Assembly: GCA_013298985.1 (NCBI GenBank)
Contig: JAAFJS010000004.1
Location: 1-64,000, forward strand
Origin: Cytophagales bacterium
Lineage (GTDB): Bacteria; Bacteroidota; Bacteroidia; Cytophagales; Thermoflexibacteraceae
DNA: 64,000 nucleotides
Direction: 5' to 3'
Shown: positions 29,199 through 38,346 of the stretch, piece by piece
Layout: every line of letters starts with the position of its first letter
Position numbering within the stretch: the stretch's first letter is position 1
Notes under the pieces: model-generated
Database searches by the model: none
Seen by the model: the letters and a program-made list of their open reading frames with translations, nothing else
Told to the model about the DNA's origin: nothing
Translations under genes and position numbers: made by a program

Positions 29199-30503
29199 AT
29201 GAAATCGTTTTTCCTTTTTATTTATTTCGTATTGTTAGCCTATCCCCAATCCTCCATTACTTTGCCCTTTGCAAAGCAGGAAAATGCAATGTTAAGCCAC
29301 AAAAATAACATTTCTTTCTATAAAAAAATGGGAGGAAAGCACTACGACGCGGCAGTGGACATCATCAGCACGCGCACAGGTGAGCTAATGATAGTAGGCA
29401 GAACAGACTCGTATAGTGAGGATATGAACGTGAATATCATTAAGTTAGATGAGCAAGGAAATAAGATTTGGGACAGGACTTATGGCGGCAACGAAACCGA
29501 AGAAGCGACAGAAATTATAGAAACAAAAGATGGCGGTTTTTTGGTGGCGGGTCATTCTGATTCTTACTCCGAAAATGTCAATGAAAGTGATATTTGGCTA
29601 CTGAAAATCAATGCAAATGGAGAGAGAGAATGGGAAAAGGCATTTAAAACGCATGAAATCATAGATGAAGCACATGGCGTAATAGAAACGGCAGAGGGTG
29701 ATTTTATAGTGGTGGGGAATACCACCTCGCTACTTGATGGGAATACTGATGCTATCGTGCTGAAAATCAATAACAAAGGTGAGCAAATTTGGCAAAAAAT
29801 TATAGGTGGAGAAAAAAGCCAACACGCAAATCATATCGTCAGAAATGCAGACGGTTATGCCATCATTGGCAGTGCCGAAATCCTAAAAAAAAGGTGGGAA
29901 ATGTGGGTCTTTGCCATTGATAATGAGGGAAATATGCTCTGGCAACAAAACTATGGTGGTAGCGACAACGAAATGGGCAACACGCTGGTACAAAATCCTG
30001 ATGGCAGCTATATTTTGGCGGGGTTTACCTACAGTTTTGCGGAGGGAAGTTTGGACGCTTGGGTAGTCAAAATTGATGAAAAAGGTGATAAACTGTGGAG
30101 CAAGGCTTTTGGCGGACTCAGTACCGACGAGGCGTTTGATGTGTTGCTCACCCAAGACAATCATATCTTAATTGCTGGATACTCAGATATTTATATTCCT
30201 GACAAAAATTTTAATAATACCAGTACAGATGGCAACGACATTTTTTTGGTAGCCTTAGACCAGCAGGGCGGTGAGCTTTGGAAGGAAACGTTGGGGGGCA
30301 AGGGTACGCAGCGCGCCTACGCAGTGATAGAAAAGCCCGATGGCTATATAGTGGCAGGTTTTACAGACGAAGATGAGGAACAAGCCGCAGACCACTTGGC
30401 AGTGATAGAAAAGCCCGATGGCTATATCGTGGCAGGTTTTACAGACGAAGATGAGGAACAAGCCGCAGACCACTTGGTGGTGAAAATTGGGAATAAAAAG
30501 TAG
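29199..30503 (+). CDS. secreted repeat (delta-60 / propeller-like) protein
   Basis: Repeated GG..D.A..I..T.DGGF.VAG.T.S units; signal peptide from MKSFFLFIYF. Confidence 0.8.
   Translation: MKSFFLFIYFVLLAYPQSSITLPFAKQENAMLSHKNNISFYKKMGGKHYDAAVDIISTRTGELMIVGRTDSYSEDMNVNIIKLDEQGNKIWDRTYGGNETEEATEIIETKDGGFLVAGHSDSYSENVNESDIWLLKINANGEREWEKAFKTHEIIDEAHGVIETAEGDFIVVGNTTSLLDGNTDAIVLKINNKGEQIWQKIIGGEKSQHANHIVRNADGYAIIGSAEILKKRWEMWVFAIDNEGNMLWQQNYGGSDNEMGNTLVQNPDGSYILAGFTYSFAEGSLDAWVVKIDEKGDKLWSKAFGGLSTDEAFDVLLTQDNHILIAGYSDIYIPDKNFNNTSTDGNDIFLVALDQQGGELWKETLGGKGTQRAYAVIEKPDGYIVAGFTDEDEEQAADHLAVIEKPDGYIVAGFTDEDEEQAADHLVVKIGNKK
30321..30476. repeat. 2 x 78-bp tandem duplication in frame (AVIEKPDGYIVAGFTDEDEEQAADHL)
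   Basis: Copies 30321-30398 and 30399-30476, one mismatch seen. Confidence 0.95.
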
Positions 30504-30515
30504 GAAAAAACAGCT

Positions 30516-31361
30516 TTAAGGATTGCAAAAACTGCAATATCTTGCTTCTGCCTCCCTGCCTTCGGGATAAAGTTCTTCTTTTATAAAATTGCATTTATCA
30601 CATTGTAAGATAGTTGCAATAACTTTCTGTGTAGGAAGCCCGCAATTTTCACAGGGCAAACCCAAGCGCACATCTGTCGGGCTAAACCCAAGCGTACCGC
30701 ACTGAGGACAAGGAGATTGCAACTTTTTTATCAAGTTTTCGGTGGCTTGGGCGATAACTTTCCTGCGTGTAGGATTGTGCATGGCGCGCATATCCGTTTC
30801 CAAATATACTGTTTGATGTTTTTTTAACAAATCAATCACCTTACTTTCAAACTCAGCCGCCGTTTTCAGCGTCCTCACTGACGACAACTCACCTTTATTC
30901 CCCCCCCCCGTTTTCACTATCAGGGCGTGGCTGGGGAAGCCAATTTTCTCTGCAAATTGCCTTGCATCTTCCCATGAAGCAACCATATGCCCTGCAAAGT
31001 TAGTTTCTATGCTCAATACCTGCCCAACCACCTCTAAATCATGCTGTTTGTCAATGAGCATCACCATCTCAATATTGGCGGGCAGAAAAGGAAGTGTTGG
31101 GTGCGCGCCAAAAGCACCTTCGCTGGCAATCCCAATGTCTAAGCCACTGATTTCCATACCTTTATTACATTTCATTCGTAATGTTTCCAATTGGCTGGCG
31201 GGGCGCGCAACCTCACCTGTAAAAGTGCCAAATACATCAGTATCAAAGCCTTGTGAAATTACACAATTCAAACCCAGCGCGCTTTCCATCAAAGGCGCAA
31301 TAATTTGCTCTTTTTGGTGCATGGTCGCGATAAAGGCAGTACGATGAGAGAAAAGGGACAT
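30516..31361 (-). CDS. DUF6671-like protein with C-terminal zinc-ribbon cysteines
   Basis: CPQCGTLGFSPTDVRLGLPCENCGLPT...CDKCNF...CSFCNP. Confidence 0.7.
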   Translation of the reverse strand: MSLFSHRTAFIATMHQKEQIIAPLMESALGLNCVISQGFDTDVFGTFTGEVARPASQLETLRMKCNKGMEISGLDIGIASEGAFGAHPTLPFLPANIEMVMLIDKQHDLEVVGQVLSIETNFAGHMVASWEDARQFAEKIGFPSHALIVKTGGGNKGELSSVRTLKTAAEFESKVIDLLKKHQTVYLETDMRAMHNPTRRKVIAQATENLIKKLQSPCPQCGTLGFSPTDVRLGLPCENCGLPTQKVIATILQCDKCNFIKEELYPEGREAEARYCSFCNP

Positions 31362-31534
31362 TGAATCTTATAAAAATGTTTCTATTGCTAAATTTGGTAA
31401 AAGTAGTACAAAACTAAGAAGACAAAAATTCAAACAGGGCTATTCGCTTGAAAATGATTAAAATTCCAACATTACCAAAGCCAATCTTGCTCAATTTTGA
31501 ATCATAATAAAGAAAAAACGAAGCCCTTTTGCGC

Positions 31535-31562
31535 TTTGATTGCTATAAAATATGTATTTTTG
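31535..31562 (+). promoter_or_regulatory. Bacteroidota-type promoter for the DoxX gene
   Basis: TTTG (31535-31538), 16-nt spacer, TATTTTTG (31555-31562). Confidence 0.45.
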
Positions 31563-31593
31563 TAGAGAACAAAATGAAATCTTAACCTGTTAC

Positions 31594-32022
31594 ATGGAAA
31601 AGAATATTACTAAACTATTTTTAAGACTCTCGATTTCAATAGGATTCTTATCTGCCGTTGCTGATAGAGTGGGACTCTGGGGCAAAGACTACTCTGTTTG
31701 GGGAAATTGGGATAATTTTTTGGCATATACGGCATTGATAAATCCGTGGTTGCCAACTTCTCTGCTACACCTCACTGGATTGGTGGCAACAATTGCAGAA
31801 GTGGTGTTTGCTTTGTGCTTATTGGTAGGTTTTAAAACCGAATTATTTGCAAAGCTAAGTGGTGTTCTTTTGCTTTTATTTGCCTTAGCAATGTCCTTTT
31901 CCACAGGAATAAAAGGAGCATTCGACTTTTCAGTGTTTAGTGCCTCCGCAGCCGCTTTTGCTTTGAGTACATTGAAAGATAAATATTTTGAATTGGATAG
32001 TTTGTTGTTAAAGCGCAGGTAG
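31594..32022 (+). CDS. DoxX family membrane protein
   Basis: ITKLFLRLSISIGFLSAVADRVGLWG; start set at MEKNITK downstream of the promoter. Confidence 0.85.
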   Translation: MEKNITKLFLRLSISIGFLSAVADRVGLWGKDYSVWGNWDNFLAYTALINPWLPTSLLHLTGLVATIAEVVFALCLLVGFKTELFAKLSGVLLLLFALAMSFSTGIKGAFDFSVFSASAAAFALSTLKDKYFELDSLLLKRR

Positions 32023-32066
32023 TGATTATATTAAATTTTAGATTTTTATTTGACTGAAAAAGAATA

Positions 32067-34676
32067 ATGCCAAACCTCCATTCCTACAAAAACCATATAT
32101 TTTCAGTGCTAAAAAAGCACTTTTCCAATCCAAAAAACCGCAAACGCTGGCTTTACGGGCTTTCCCCCATTGTTTTGTTTTTTGCCTTACATTTTTTGTT
32201 TCCGATTGGCACGTACATTCCTTATTCTCAACTGATTGTATCGCAAGAGGGGAAGGTACTCAACGTTTTCCTCTCCAAAGATGACAAATGGCGCATGAAA
32301 ACCGAATTGGAGGAAATCACACCTGAATTGGAAAAGGCGTTCATAGAAAAAGAAGACCGCTATTTTTATTATCACTTGGGAATCAATCCTTTGGCAATCC
32401 TCAGAGCCGCATTTTACAACATAGTCAAGGGCAAAAAAACATCGGGTGCTTCCACCATTACCATGCAAGTTGCCCGCCTACTCGAACCCAAAGAACGTAC
32501 TTATCTGAATAAAACTTGGGAAATGTTTAGGGCTGTGCAGTTGGAAATGATGTTTTCTAAAAAAGAAATTTTGGCATTGTACCTGAACCTTGTACCGTAT
32601 GGAGGCAATGTAGAGGGCATTAAGTCTGCTTCTCTGCTCTATTTCAATCGTTTACCTGACAAGCTAAGTTTGGCGCAAATCACTGCACTGGCGATTATCC
32701 CTAATCGCCCTACCTCTTTGGCTTTGGGCAAGCACAACGAGCGCATCGAGAAAGAGCGCAATAAGTGGCTCAATCGTTTCAAAGAAAGTCAAGCATTTGA
32801 TAATCAGCAAATTGAAGACGCAATAAACGAACCCATAGACGCAAAACGTTTGGACGCGCCTGCCCTTGCGCCTCATTTTGCGAACCACCTACACCAACAA
32901 ATGCCAACTCTTGACATCATCAAGACGACCATAAAAGCAGATATTCAAAGTAAAGTGGAGGACATTACCTATTCTTACACGCGCAAACTCAAAGGTTTTA
33001 ATATCCATAATGCGGCGGTGGTAGTGGTCGATAACAAAACACGCAATATCATTGCGTACTTGGGTTCGCCAGACTTCAAAGATAGCGAACACGCAGGGCA
33101 AGTCGACAATGCGCGTGCGTATCGTTCACCAGGAAGTGCCTTAAAACCACTCATTTACGGGCTTGCCTTTGACGAGGGAGTCATCACGCCCAAGTCCGTC
33201 ATCAACGACTTGCCTGTTGATTTTTCAGGTTATTCGCCCGAAAATTACAACCGTACTTTTAACGGTTCGGTCAGCATCGAGGCTGCTTTGGCAAACTCCC
33301 TGAACGTTCCTGCGGTCAAGTTATTAGACCAAATTGGGGTAAAAAACTTTATTCAACTACTCAAAAAAGCCCAATTCCATGAGATTATCAAAAAAGACAA
33401 AAACTTGGGGCTTTCCGTTGCACTGGGCGGATGTGGCGTAAGTTTGGTAGAAATGGCAGGTTTGTACTGCGCTTTTGCCAATCAAGGCGTGTTTGAACCT
33501 TTGAAAGCGATTGATAACAAAACCCTGTCAGTCGTTAAAGACGCTACCAGTGGTTTGAATCAAGCAACAAATGTTGCCAGTGAGGAACGGATTGCCGCCC
33601 ACACTGACAACGGCAAAGATTCGATAGCTAAGAACAAAACCCTGTCAGTCGTTAAAGACGCTGCCAGTGGTTTGAATCAAGCAACAAATGTTGCCAGTGA
33701 GGAACGGATTGCCGCCCACATTGACAACGGCAAAGATTCGATAGCTAAAAACAAAACCCTGTCAGTCGTTGAAAACGCTGCCAGTGGTTTATCAGGGGCA
33801 ATACAACTCATTTCTCCCTCTGCCAGCTATATGCTCACCGAAATCCTGACCCAAGTCGAGCGTCCCGAAATGCCCAGCGACTACGAACATAATCCGCATA
33901 TTCCCAAAATTGCATGGAAAACAGGCACTTCTTATGGCAGACGCGACGCATGGAGCATTGGTTTCAACGCAAATTATACGGTAGCAGTGTGGCTCGGCAA
34001 TGCCAATGGCATAGGTTCGCCCGAACTTGTAGGCGCGGCAGTGGCTACACCCTTGCTTTTCAAACTGTTCAACGTCATAGACTACAATGCACCTTTGGAT
34101 TGGTTTTTTATGCCTGAAGCACTCAAAAGTCGCTTGGTTTGTACTGCTTCGGGTGATTTGCCTTCCGATTTTTGTGAAAGCACCACCTCCGATTATTTTA
34201 TCCCAACGGTTTCACACACAAGGCGTTGTGAGCATTTGCGTTACGTTTTCGTTTCACCTGACGAAAAAATGAGTTATTGCTCAGAATGTTTGCCTTCAAA
34301 CGGTTTTAAAAAGAAACTCTATCCTAATCATTCCCCAGAAATGCTTGCTTTTTACGAATCCAATCAAATGAACATAGACAAAATGCCCGCGCATAATCCG
34401 CAGTGTACCAAGCTCTTAGAGGGATATGCACCCAAAATTGTTTCTCCCATTGATGGCAGAGAATACCTCACTGTTGATGAAGAACCCATAGAACTGATGC
34501 TCAACTGCAATGTTTCCAATGATGTCAAAAAAGTGTTTTGGTATGTAGATAACAAATTTTACCAAGCCACCAAGCCTACTGAAAAGATATTTTTCAAACC
34601 CACACGCGGGCGTGTCAAAATCTCGTGCAGTGATGACAAAGGCAGAAATACAAACATTGAGATTGTGGTCAAATGA
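32067..34676 (+). CDS. pbpC: penicillin-binding protein 1C
   Basis: EKEDRYFYYHLGINP, GASTITMQVARLL, SPGSALKPLIYGLAFD, KTGTSYGRRDAWSIGFN. Confidence 0.95.
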   Translation: MPNLHSYKNHIFSVLKKHFSNPKNRKRWLYGLSPIVLFFALHFLFPIGTYIPYSQLIVSQEGKVLNVFLSKDDKWRMKTELEEITPELEKAFIEKEDRYFYYHLGINPLAILRAAFYNIVKGKKTSGASTITMQVARLLEPKERTYLNKTWEMFRAVQLEMMFSKKEILALYLNLVPYGGNVEGIKSASLLYFNRLPDKLSLAQITALAIIPNRPTSLALGKHNERIEKERNKWLNRFKESQAFDNQQIEDAINEPIDAKRLDAPALAPHFANHLHQQMPTLDIIKTTIKADIQSKVEDITYSYTRKLKGFNIHNAAVVVVDNKTRNIIAYLGSPDFKDSEHAGQVDNARAYRSPGSALKPLIYGLAFDEGVITPKSVINDLPVDFSGYSPENYNRTFNGSVSIEAALANSLNVPAVKLLDQIGVKNFIQLLKKAQFHEIIKKDKNLGLSVALGGCGVSLVEMAGLYCAFANQGVFEPLKAIDNKTLSVVKDATSGLNQATNVASEERIAAHTDNGKDSIAKNKTLSVVKDAASGLNQATNVASEERIAAHIDNGKDSIAKNKTLSVVENAASGLSGAIQLISPSASYMLTEILTQVERPEMPSDYEHNPHIPKIAWKTGTSYGRRDAWSIGFNANYTVAVWLGNANGIGSPELVGAAVATPLLFKLFNVIDYNAPLDWFFMPEALKSRLVCTASGDLPSDFCESTTSDYFIPTVSHTRRCEHLRYVFVSPDEKMSYCSECLPSNGFKKKLYPNHSPEMLAFYESNQMNIDKMPAHNPQCTKLLEGYAPKIVSPIDGREYLTVDEEPIELMLNCNVSNDVKKVFWYVDNKFYQATKPTEKIFFKPTRGRVKISCSDDKGRNTNIEIVVK
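33516..33790. repeat. 117-bp tandem repeat, about 2.35 copies, in frame within pbpC
   Basis: Copies 33516-33632 and 33633-33749, partial from 33750; NKTLSVVKDAxSGLNQATNVASEERIAAHxDNGKDSIAK. Confidence 0.95.
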
Positions 34677-34864
34677 GGTTTTAGTAATTTTCTTATGGAT
34701 TTCTAAGAATTAAATCCTATAAACAAAGTTCTCTCCATAAAAATAGAAGCACAGATAATTCAAAGTATCGAGCAAATGCAAGTTTTCAAAAAATAATTTA
34801 TCTCAAATTTGCTTACTTTATATCAAAATAGCGTATTTTGCTATCAAATAAACCCTAAAAAATC

Positions 34865-35272
34865 ATGGCGAGAATTAATATTTTTGAACACCAATTAGCA
34901 GACCTGTTCTTTGACGAAGAAATGCATCTCTTTGAGGAAATTTGGAAGCCTGCTACGCAAAAGGCTACTGACCAAGACTATATCAACTATCAAAAAGAGA
35001 AACTTGCCATCGCAGGCAAGTACCACATTCGCTTTTTTTTATGCGATACACAAAACTTTTTTTATACCATTGTCCCTGAAATGCAAACATGGACAGATGA
35101 GGTAGTGATGGGTTTTTGGAACAATAGTCCATTAGAAAAACTTGCTTTTATTATGAGTACAGGCTTTTTTGAGCAGATTGCCTTAGAGCAGGCAATGGAG
35201 GAAAATACGCATAAATTTCCTATCCAGTATTTCCCTACAGTATCTGAAGCTATGCAATGGTTACAAAAATAA
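34865..35272 (+). CDS. hypothetical protein (small alpha/beta, STAS-like?)
   Basis: Intact 135-aa ORF followed by a strong hairpin. Confidence 0.55.
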   Translation: MARINIFEHQLADLFFDEEMHLFEEIWKPATQKATDQDYINYQKEKLAIAGKYHIRFFLCDTQNFFYTIVPEMQTWTDEVVMGFWNNSPLEKLAFIMSTGFFEQIALEQAMEENTHKFPIQYFPTVSEAMQWLQK

Positions 35273-35310
35273 CAAAGAGGCTCAGATTTACTAATCTGAA
35301 CCTCTTTGTT
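35271..35310. terminator. stem-loop between convergent genes
   Basis: aacaaagaggctcagatt-tact-aatctgaacctctttgtt. Confidence 0.75.
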
Positions 35311-35311
35311 G

Positions 35312-36415
35312 CTAACTAAATCCTATTTTTTTCCTACCGTTAGTAACAGGTGGCGCGTAACCGTCGCCTTGGTTATAAATATCAGTGAGCAAAGTATCTT
35401 TTTCTACATTACTTTCATGCCCAAGCGATTGAGAAAGTTCTTTTGCCTTTTCTTTCATCAGTTCCCTAAATTCATAAATTGCAATCAGGCGACCTTTACG
35501 CATCAGAGCCTTGTCTATGCGCGTAATGTGCGTATTGAACGTGCAGAGAATCTGAATGTTAAGACAGTCAGAGAGCAAGCCGTCAGTGATATTGAGCAGG
35601 TTAGAGATAGCCGCACTGCGCGAACTTCCTCTGTCCTCTATGATATTTTCTGCATCTTCGATAATGAGAATCGAATTGGAATTGGAGATGAGCAGAGGCA
35701 GAAAATCGGGAGAAGCAATTTTGGGCGCAAACTCTGGTGGAATATAAATCATCTTCTTGCTTATCAGCGAAGTAAGGTAGCGAATGTAGCTCGTTTTGCC
35801 TGTGCCAGGGAGTCCATGCAACAGCACCAAGCCCTTGTCGTCTTGGGTTTGGAGTCGCTTCAAGATGACCTCGTGAATGGGCAAAAAATCATCATTGTAG
35901 TTCATAGCAAGGTCTATATTGCTCTTTTTGACCTCGAAGTCGCGCAAAGCCAAGTAACCATGACTTTCGTAAAGCAAGAAAATTTTGCTCTCCGCACGAG
36001 GCACTTCGCAGCAAATCTTGATAATTTCGGTTAGCTCCACAAGCTGTTCGTCCGCAATACTATCATCATACAAAATCTTGGTAGTATCTGCATTGTCATC
36101 AAACCCAAAATAAACAAGCAAGTTGGGCTGAATAGCCACCATGAAGCTACGCAGGTTGCGCTTGTCATCTTCCTTATTGTAACGGCGATGAATCCACAAT
36201 CTATCTGCCTGCAAATCAAACCTTTCCTTCAAAGAAGTTAATAGCTTTTCGCCATCAATTTCATCAGAAAAAGTGAGCAGATTAGGAAAATTGTCATTAT
36301 TGGTAATAAAAAATTGCCCCACGCTGAGTTGGGCATTATAGTCTATGATGTCTTGGAGGTGGTATTGGACAGCAATGTCCTTAGGTAGTTTGTCTAAAAT
36401 ATTGTTTTTCATCAA
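35312..36415 (-). CDS. BCS1-like AAA ATPase (second)
   Basis: LVLLHGLPGTGKTSYIRYL, SILIIEDAENII, RIDKALMRKGRLIAIYEFREL. Confidence 0.85.
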   Translation of the reverse strand: MMKNNILDKLPKDIAVQYHLQDIIDYNAQLSVGQFFITNNDNFPNLLTFSDEIDGEKLLTSLKERFDLQADRLWIHRRYNKEDDKRNLRSFMVAIQPNLLVYFGFDDNADTTKILYDDSIADEQLVELTEIIKICCEVPRAESKIFLLYESHGYLALRDFEVKKSNIDLAMNYNDDFLPIHEVILKRLQTQDDKGLVLLHGLPGTGKTSYIRYLTSLISKKMIYIPPEFAPKIASPDFLPLLISNSNSILIIEDAENIIEDRGSSRSAAISNLLNITDGLLSDCLNIQILCTFNTHITRIDKALMRKGRLIAIYEFRELMKEKAKELSQSLGHESNVEKDTLLTDIYNQGDGYAPPVTNGRKKIGFS

Positions 36416-36502
36416 AATTTGTAGTATAGAATAAGCGGTTTAAAAAAGCCAATCTGCAAATGTAATAAATAAATTGCGTAATTTTGCCAAAAATAAAAGC
36501 GA

Positions 36503-37906
36503 ATGTCAGAAAACGAAATCAATCCAGAAAATCAAGAACAAGAGAAGCAAAATCTTGAACAAAAAACCTTGAACGATGAACAAAAAGCGCAACCTAATTT
36601 CACGCAGTTCAAGCTCAACAAACAACTCTTTTCTGCCATAGAACAAGCTGGTTATCAATCACCTACGCCTATTCAGCTAAAAGCAATTCCTCTTATCTTG
36701 GACGGGCATGACGTGCTGGGAATTGCCCAAACAGGTACGGGCAAAACGGCGGCTTTTGTGATTCCGATAGTGATGAAAATCAAATTTGCCCAAAGCCAGC
36801 ACCCCAGAGCGTTGATTTTAGCCCCCACGCGCGAGCTTGCCTTGCAGATTACAGAAGAAGTCAAAAAATTAACTGCTTTCACAGACCTGCGCCACGTCTG
36901 CCTGTATGGTGGCATTGGTGCAAAAACGCAAATAGAAACGATAGAAAAAGGAGTCGACATTGTCATAGCTACGCCAGGGCGATTTATGGATATTTACCTG
37001 ACGGGTAACTTGGTGGTTAAAGAGCTGAAAATCATGGTCTTGGACGAGGCAGACAGAATGATGGACATGGGTTTTATGCCCCAAATCAATAGCATCTTGG
37101 AAGTGGTGCCGCGCAAACGCCAGAACTTGCTTTTTTCGGCAACCATGTCAGCAAGAATTACAAAACTGACCGAAAATTTCTTGGAATTTCCGCTACGTGT
37201 GGAAGTTACGCCACAAGCTACACCCGCCCAAACGGTTACGCATTTTCTTTACCATGTCCCTAACTTCAAAACCAAAATTAATCTTATAGGCTTACTGCTT
37301 CACAATGAGGTATTTGACAAGGTGATTATTTTTGCCAAAACCAAAGAAAATGCAGAAAATATTTACAAATTTATCCATCGGAAAATAGATAAAAATGTGC
37401 GCGTAATTCATGCCAACAAAGGGCAAAACACGCGTATCAATGCAATGGAGGAGTTCAAGAAAAGCGATATCAGGATTCTGGTGGCTACGGACGTGGCTAC
37501 GCGGGGCATTGATGTAAGCATGGTGAGCCACGTTATCAATTTTGATGTACCTTTTATACATGAGGATTACGTACATCGGATTGGGCGCACTGGGCGCGCA
37601 AGCCAAGAAGGAATTGCCATCACTTTTTGCAACAAAGCCGAACTATATCATGTCGAGAAGATTGAAAAATTGATTAAAACAAAAATTGAGGTAAAGCAAC
37701 TTCCTGAAAACCTGCACATTGAAGAAACACCCTACGAGGAAAATCAGGCAATGTTGCTGGACATAGATTACCAAAAACGCAAGGAAAATCCTGATTTCAA
37801 AGGTGCTTTCCATGAAAAGAAAAAGGAAAATCAAAAGCCTGAAAAGAAAAAGTTTGACCCCAATAAAAAAACAACGAATCCAAGAGGTTTTAGAAGGAAA
37901 AAATAA
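36503..37906 (+). CDS. DEAD/DEAH box helicase (RhlE-like)
   Basis: AQTGTGKTAAFVIP, VLDEADRMMDMGF, HRIGRTGRA. Confidence 0.94.
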   Translation: MSENEINPENQEQEKQNLEQKTLNDEQKAQPNFTQFKLNKQLFSAIEQAGYQSPTPIQLKAIPLILDGHDVLGIAQTGTGKTAAFVIPIVMKIKFAQSQHPRALILAPTRELALQITEEVKKLTAFTDLRHVCLYGGIGAKTQIETIEKGVDIVIATPGRFMDIYLTGNLVVKELKIMVLDEADRMMDMGFMPQINSILEVVPRKRQNLLFSATMSARITKLTENFLEFPLRVEVTPQATPAQTVTHFLYHVPNFKTKINLIGLLLHNEVFDKVIIFAKTKENAENIYKFIHRKIDKNVRVIHANKGQNTRINAMEEFKKSDIRILVATDVATRGIDVSMVSHVINFDVPFIHEDYVHRIGRTGRASQEGIAITFCNKAELYHVEKIEKLIKTKIEVKQLPENLHIEETPYEENQAMLLDIDYQKRKENPDFKGAFHEKKKENQKPEKKKFDPNKKTTNPRGFRRKK

Positions 37907-37995
37907 TTTGATGCCGTTGTTGTGTGTTGAACGCTTCGCTAACACCAACAACAAAGCATTACATTTTTAAGACTATCTGTTTTTTTAAAGTCTGT

Positions 37996-38315
37996 TACAT
38001 TCGTGCTTTAAATTATTATACGCCGTTAGGTGTTAAATATTGGTAGAAAAGCATTTCAAAGTATTCAACAACTCCGTTAGGCAATTCCATTGGGGAGTTG
38101 AATAACATTAAACTCCTAACGGAGTTTGGGTTGTTTGGGGAATATTTTGCTACCAATATTAAGTCCTTGACAGGACTTTAATACACAAATTAATAACTTT
38201 TTATAGCACGAATGTATAGGACTTTTATATTGGTAGCCTTTATTTTTAGTTCAGACCCAACTCCGTTAGGAGTTGAACAATGTCATGCAACTCCTAACGG
38301 AGTTTTTAAGCCTCC
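37996..38315. repeat. compound nested palindromic intergenic element
   Basis: tacattcgtgct / agcacgaatgta; taaatattggtag / ctaccaatatt; several aactccgttag / ctaacggagtt modules; aagtccttgacaggactt. Confidence 0.8.
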
Positions 38316-38346
38316 TTTTTGTAAATTTCAAAAATTACGTAAGTCC

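Noticed and set aside
31552-31593. Upstream start for the DoxX ORF (MYFCREQNEILTCY)
   Set aside because: Overlaps the TATTTTTG promoter element; the start at 31594 fits the family better.
35306-36034. 242-aa + strand ORF
   Set aside because: Antisense to the AAA ATPase gene whose Walker motifs are intact on the opposite strand.
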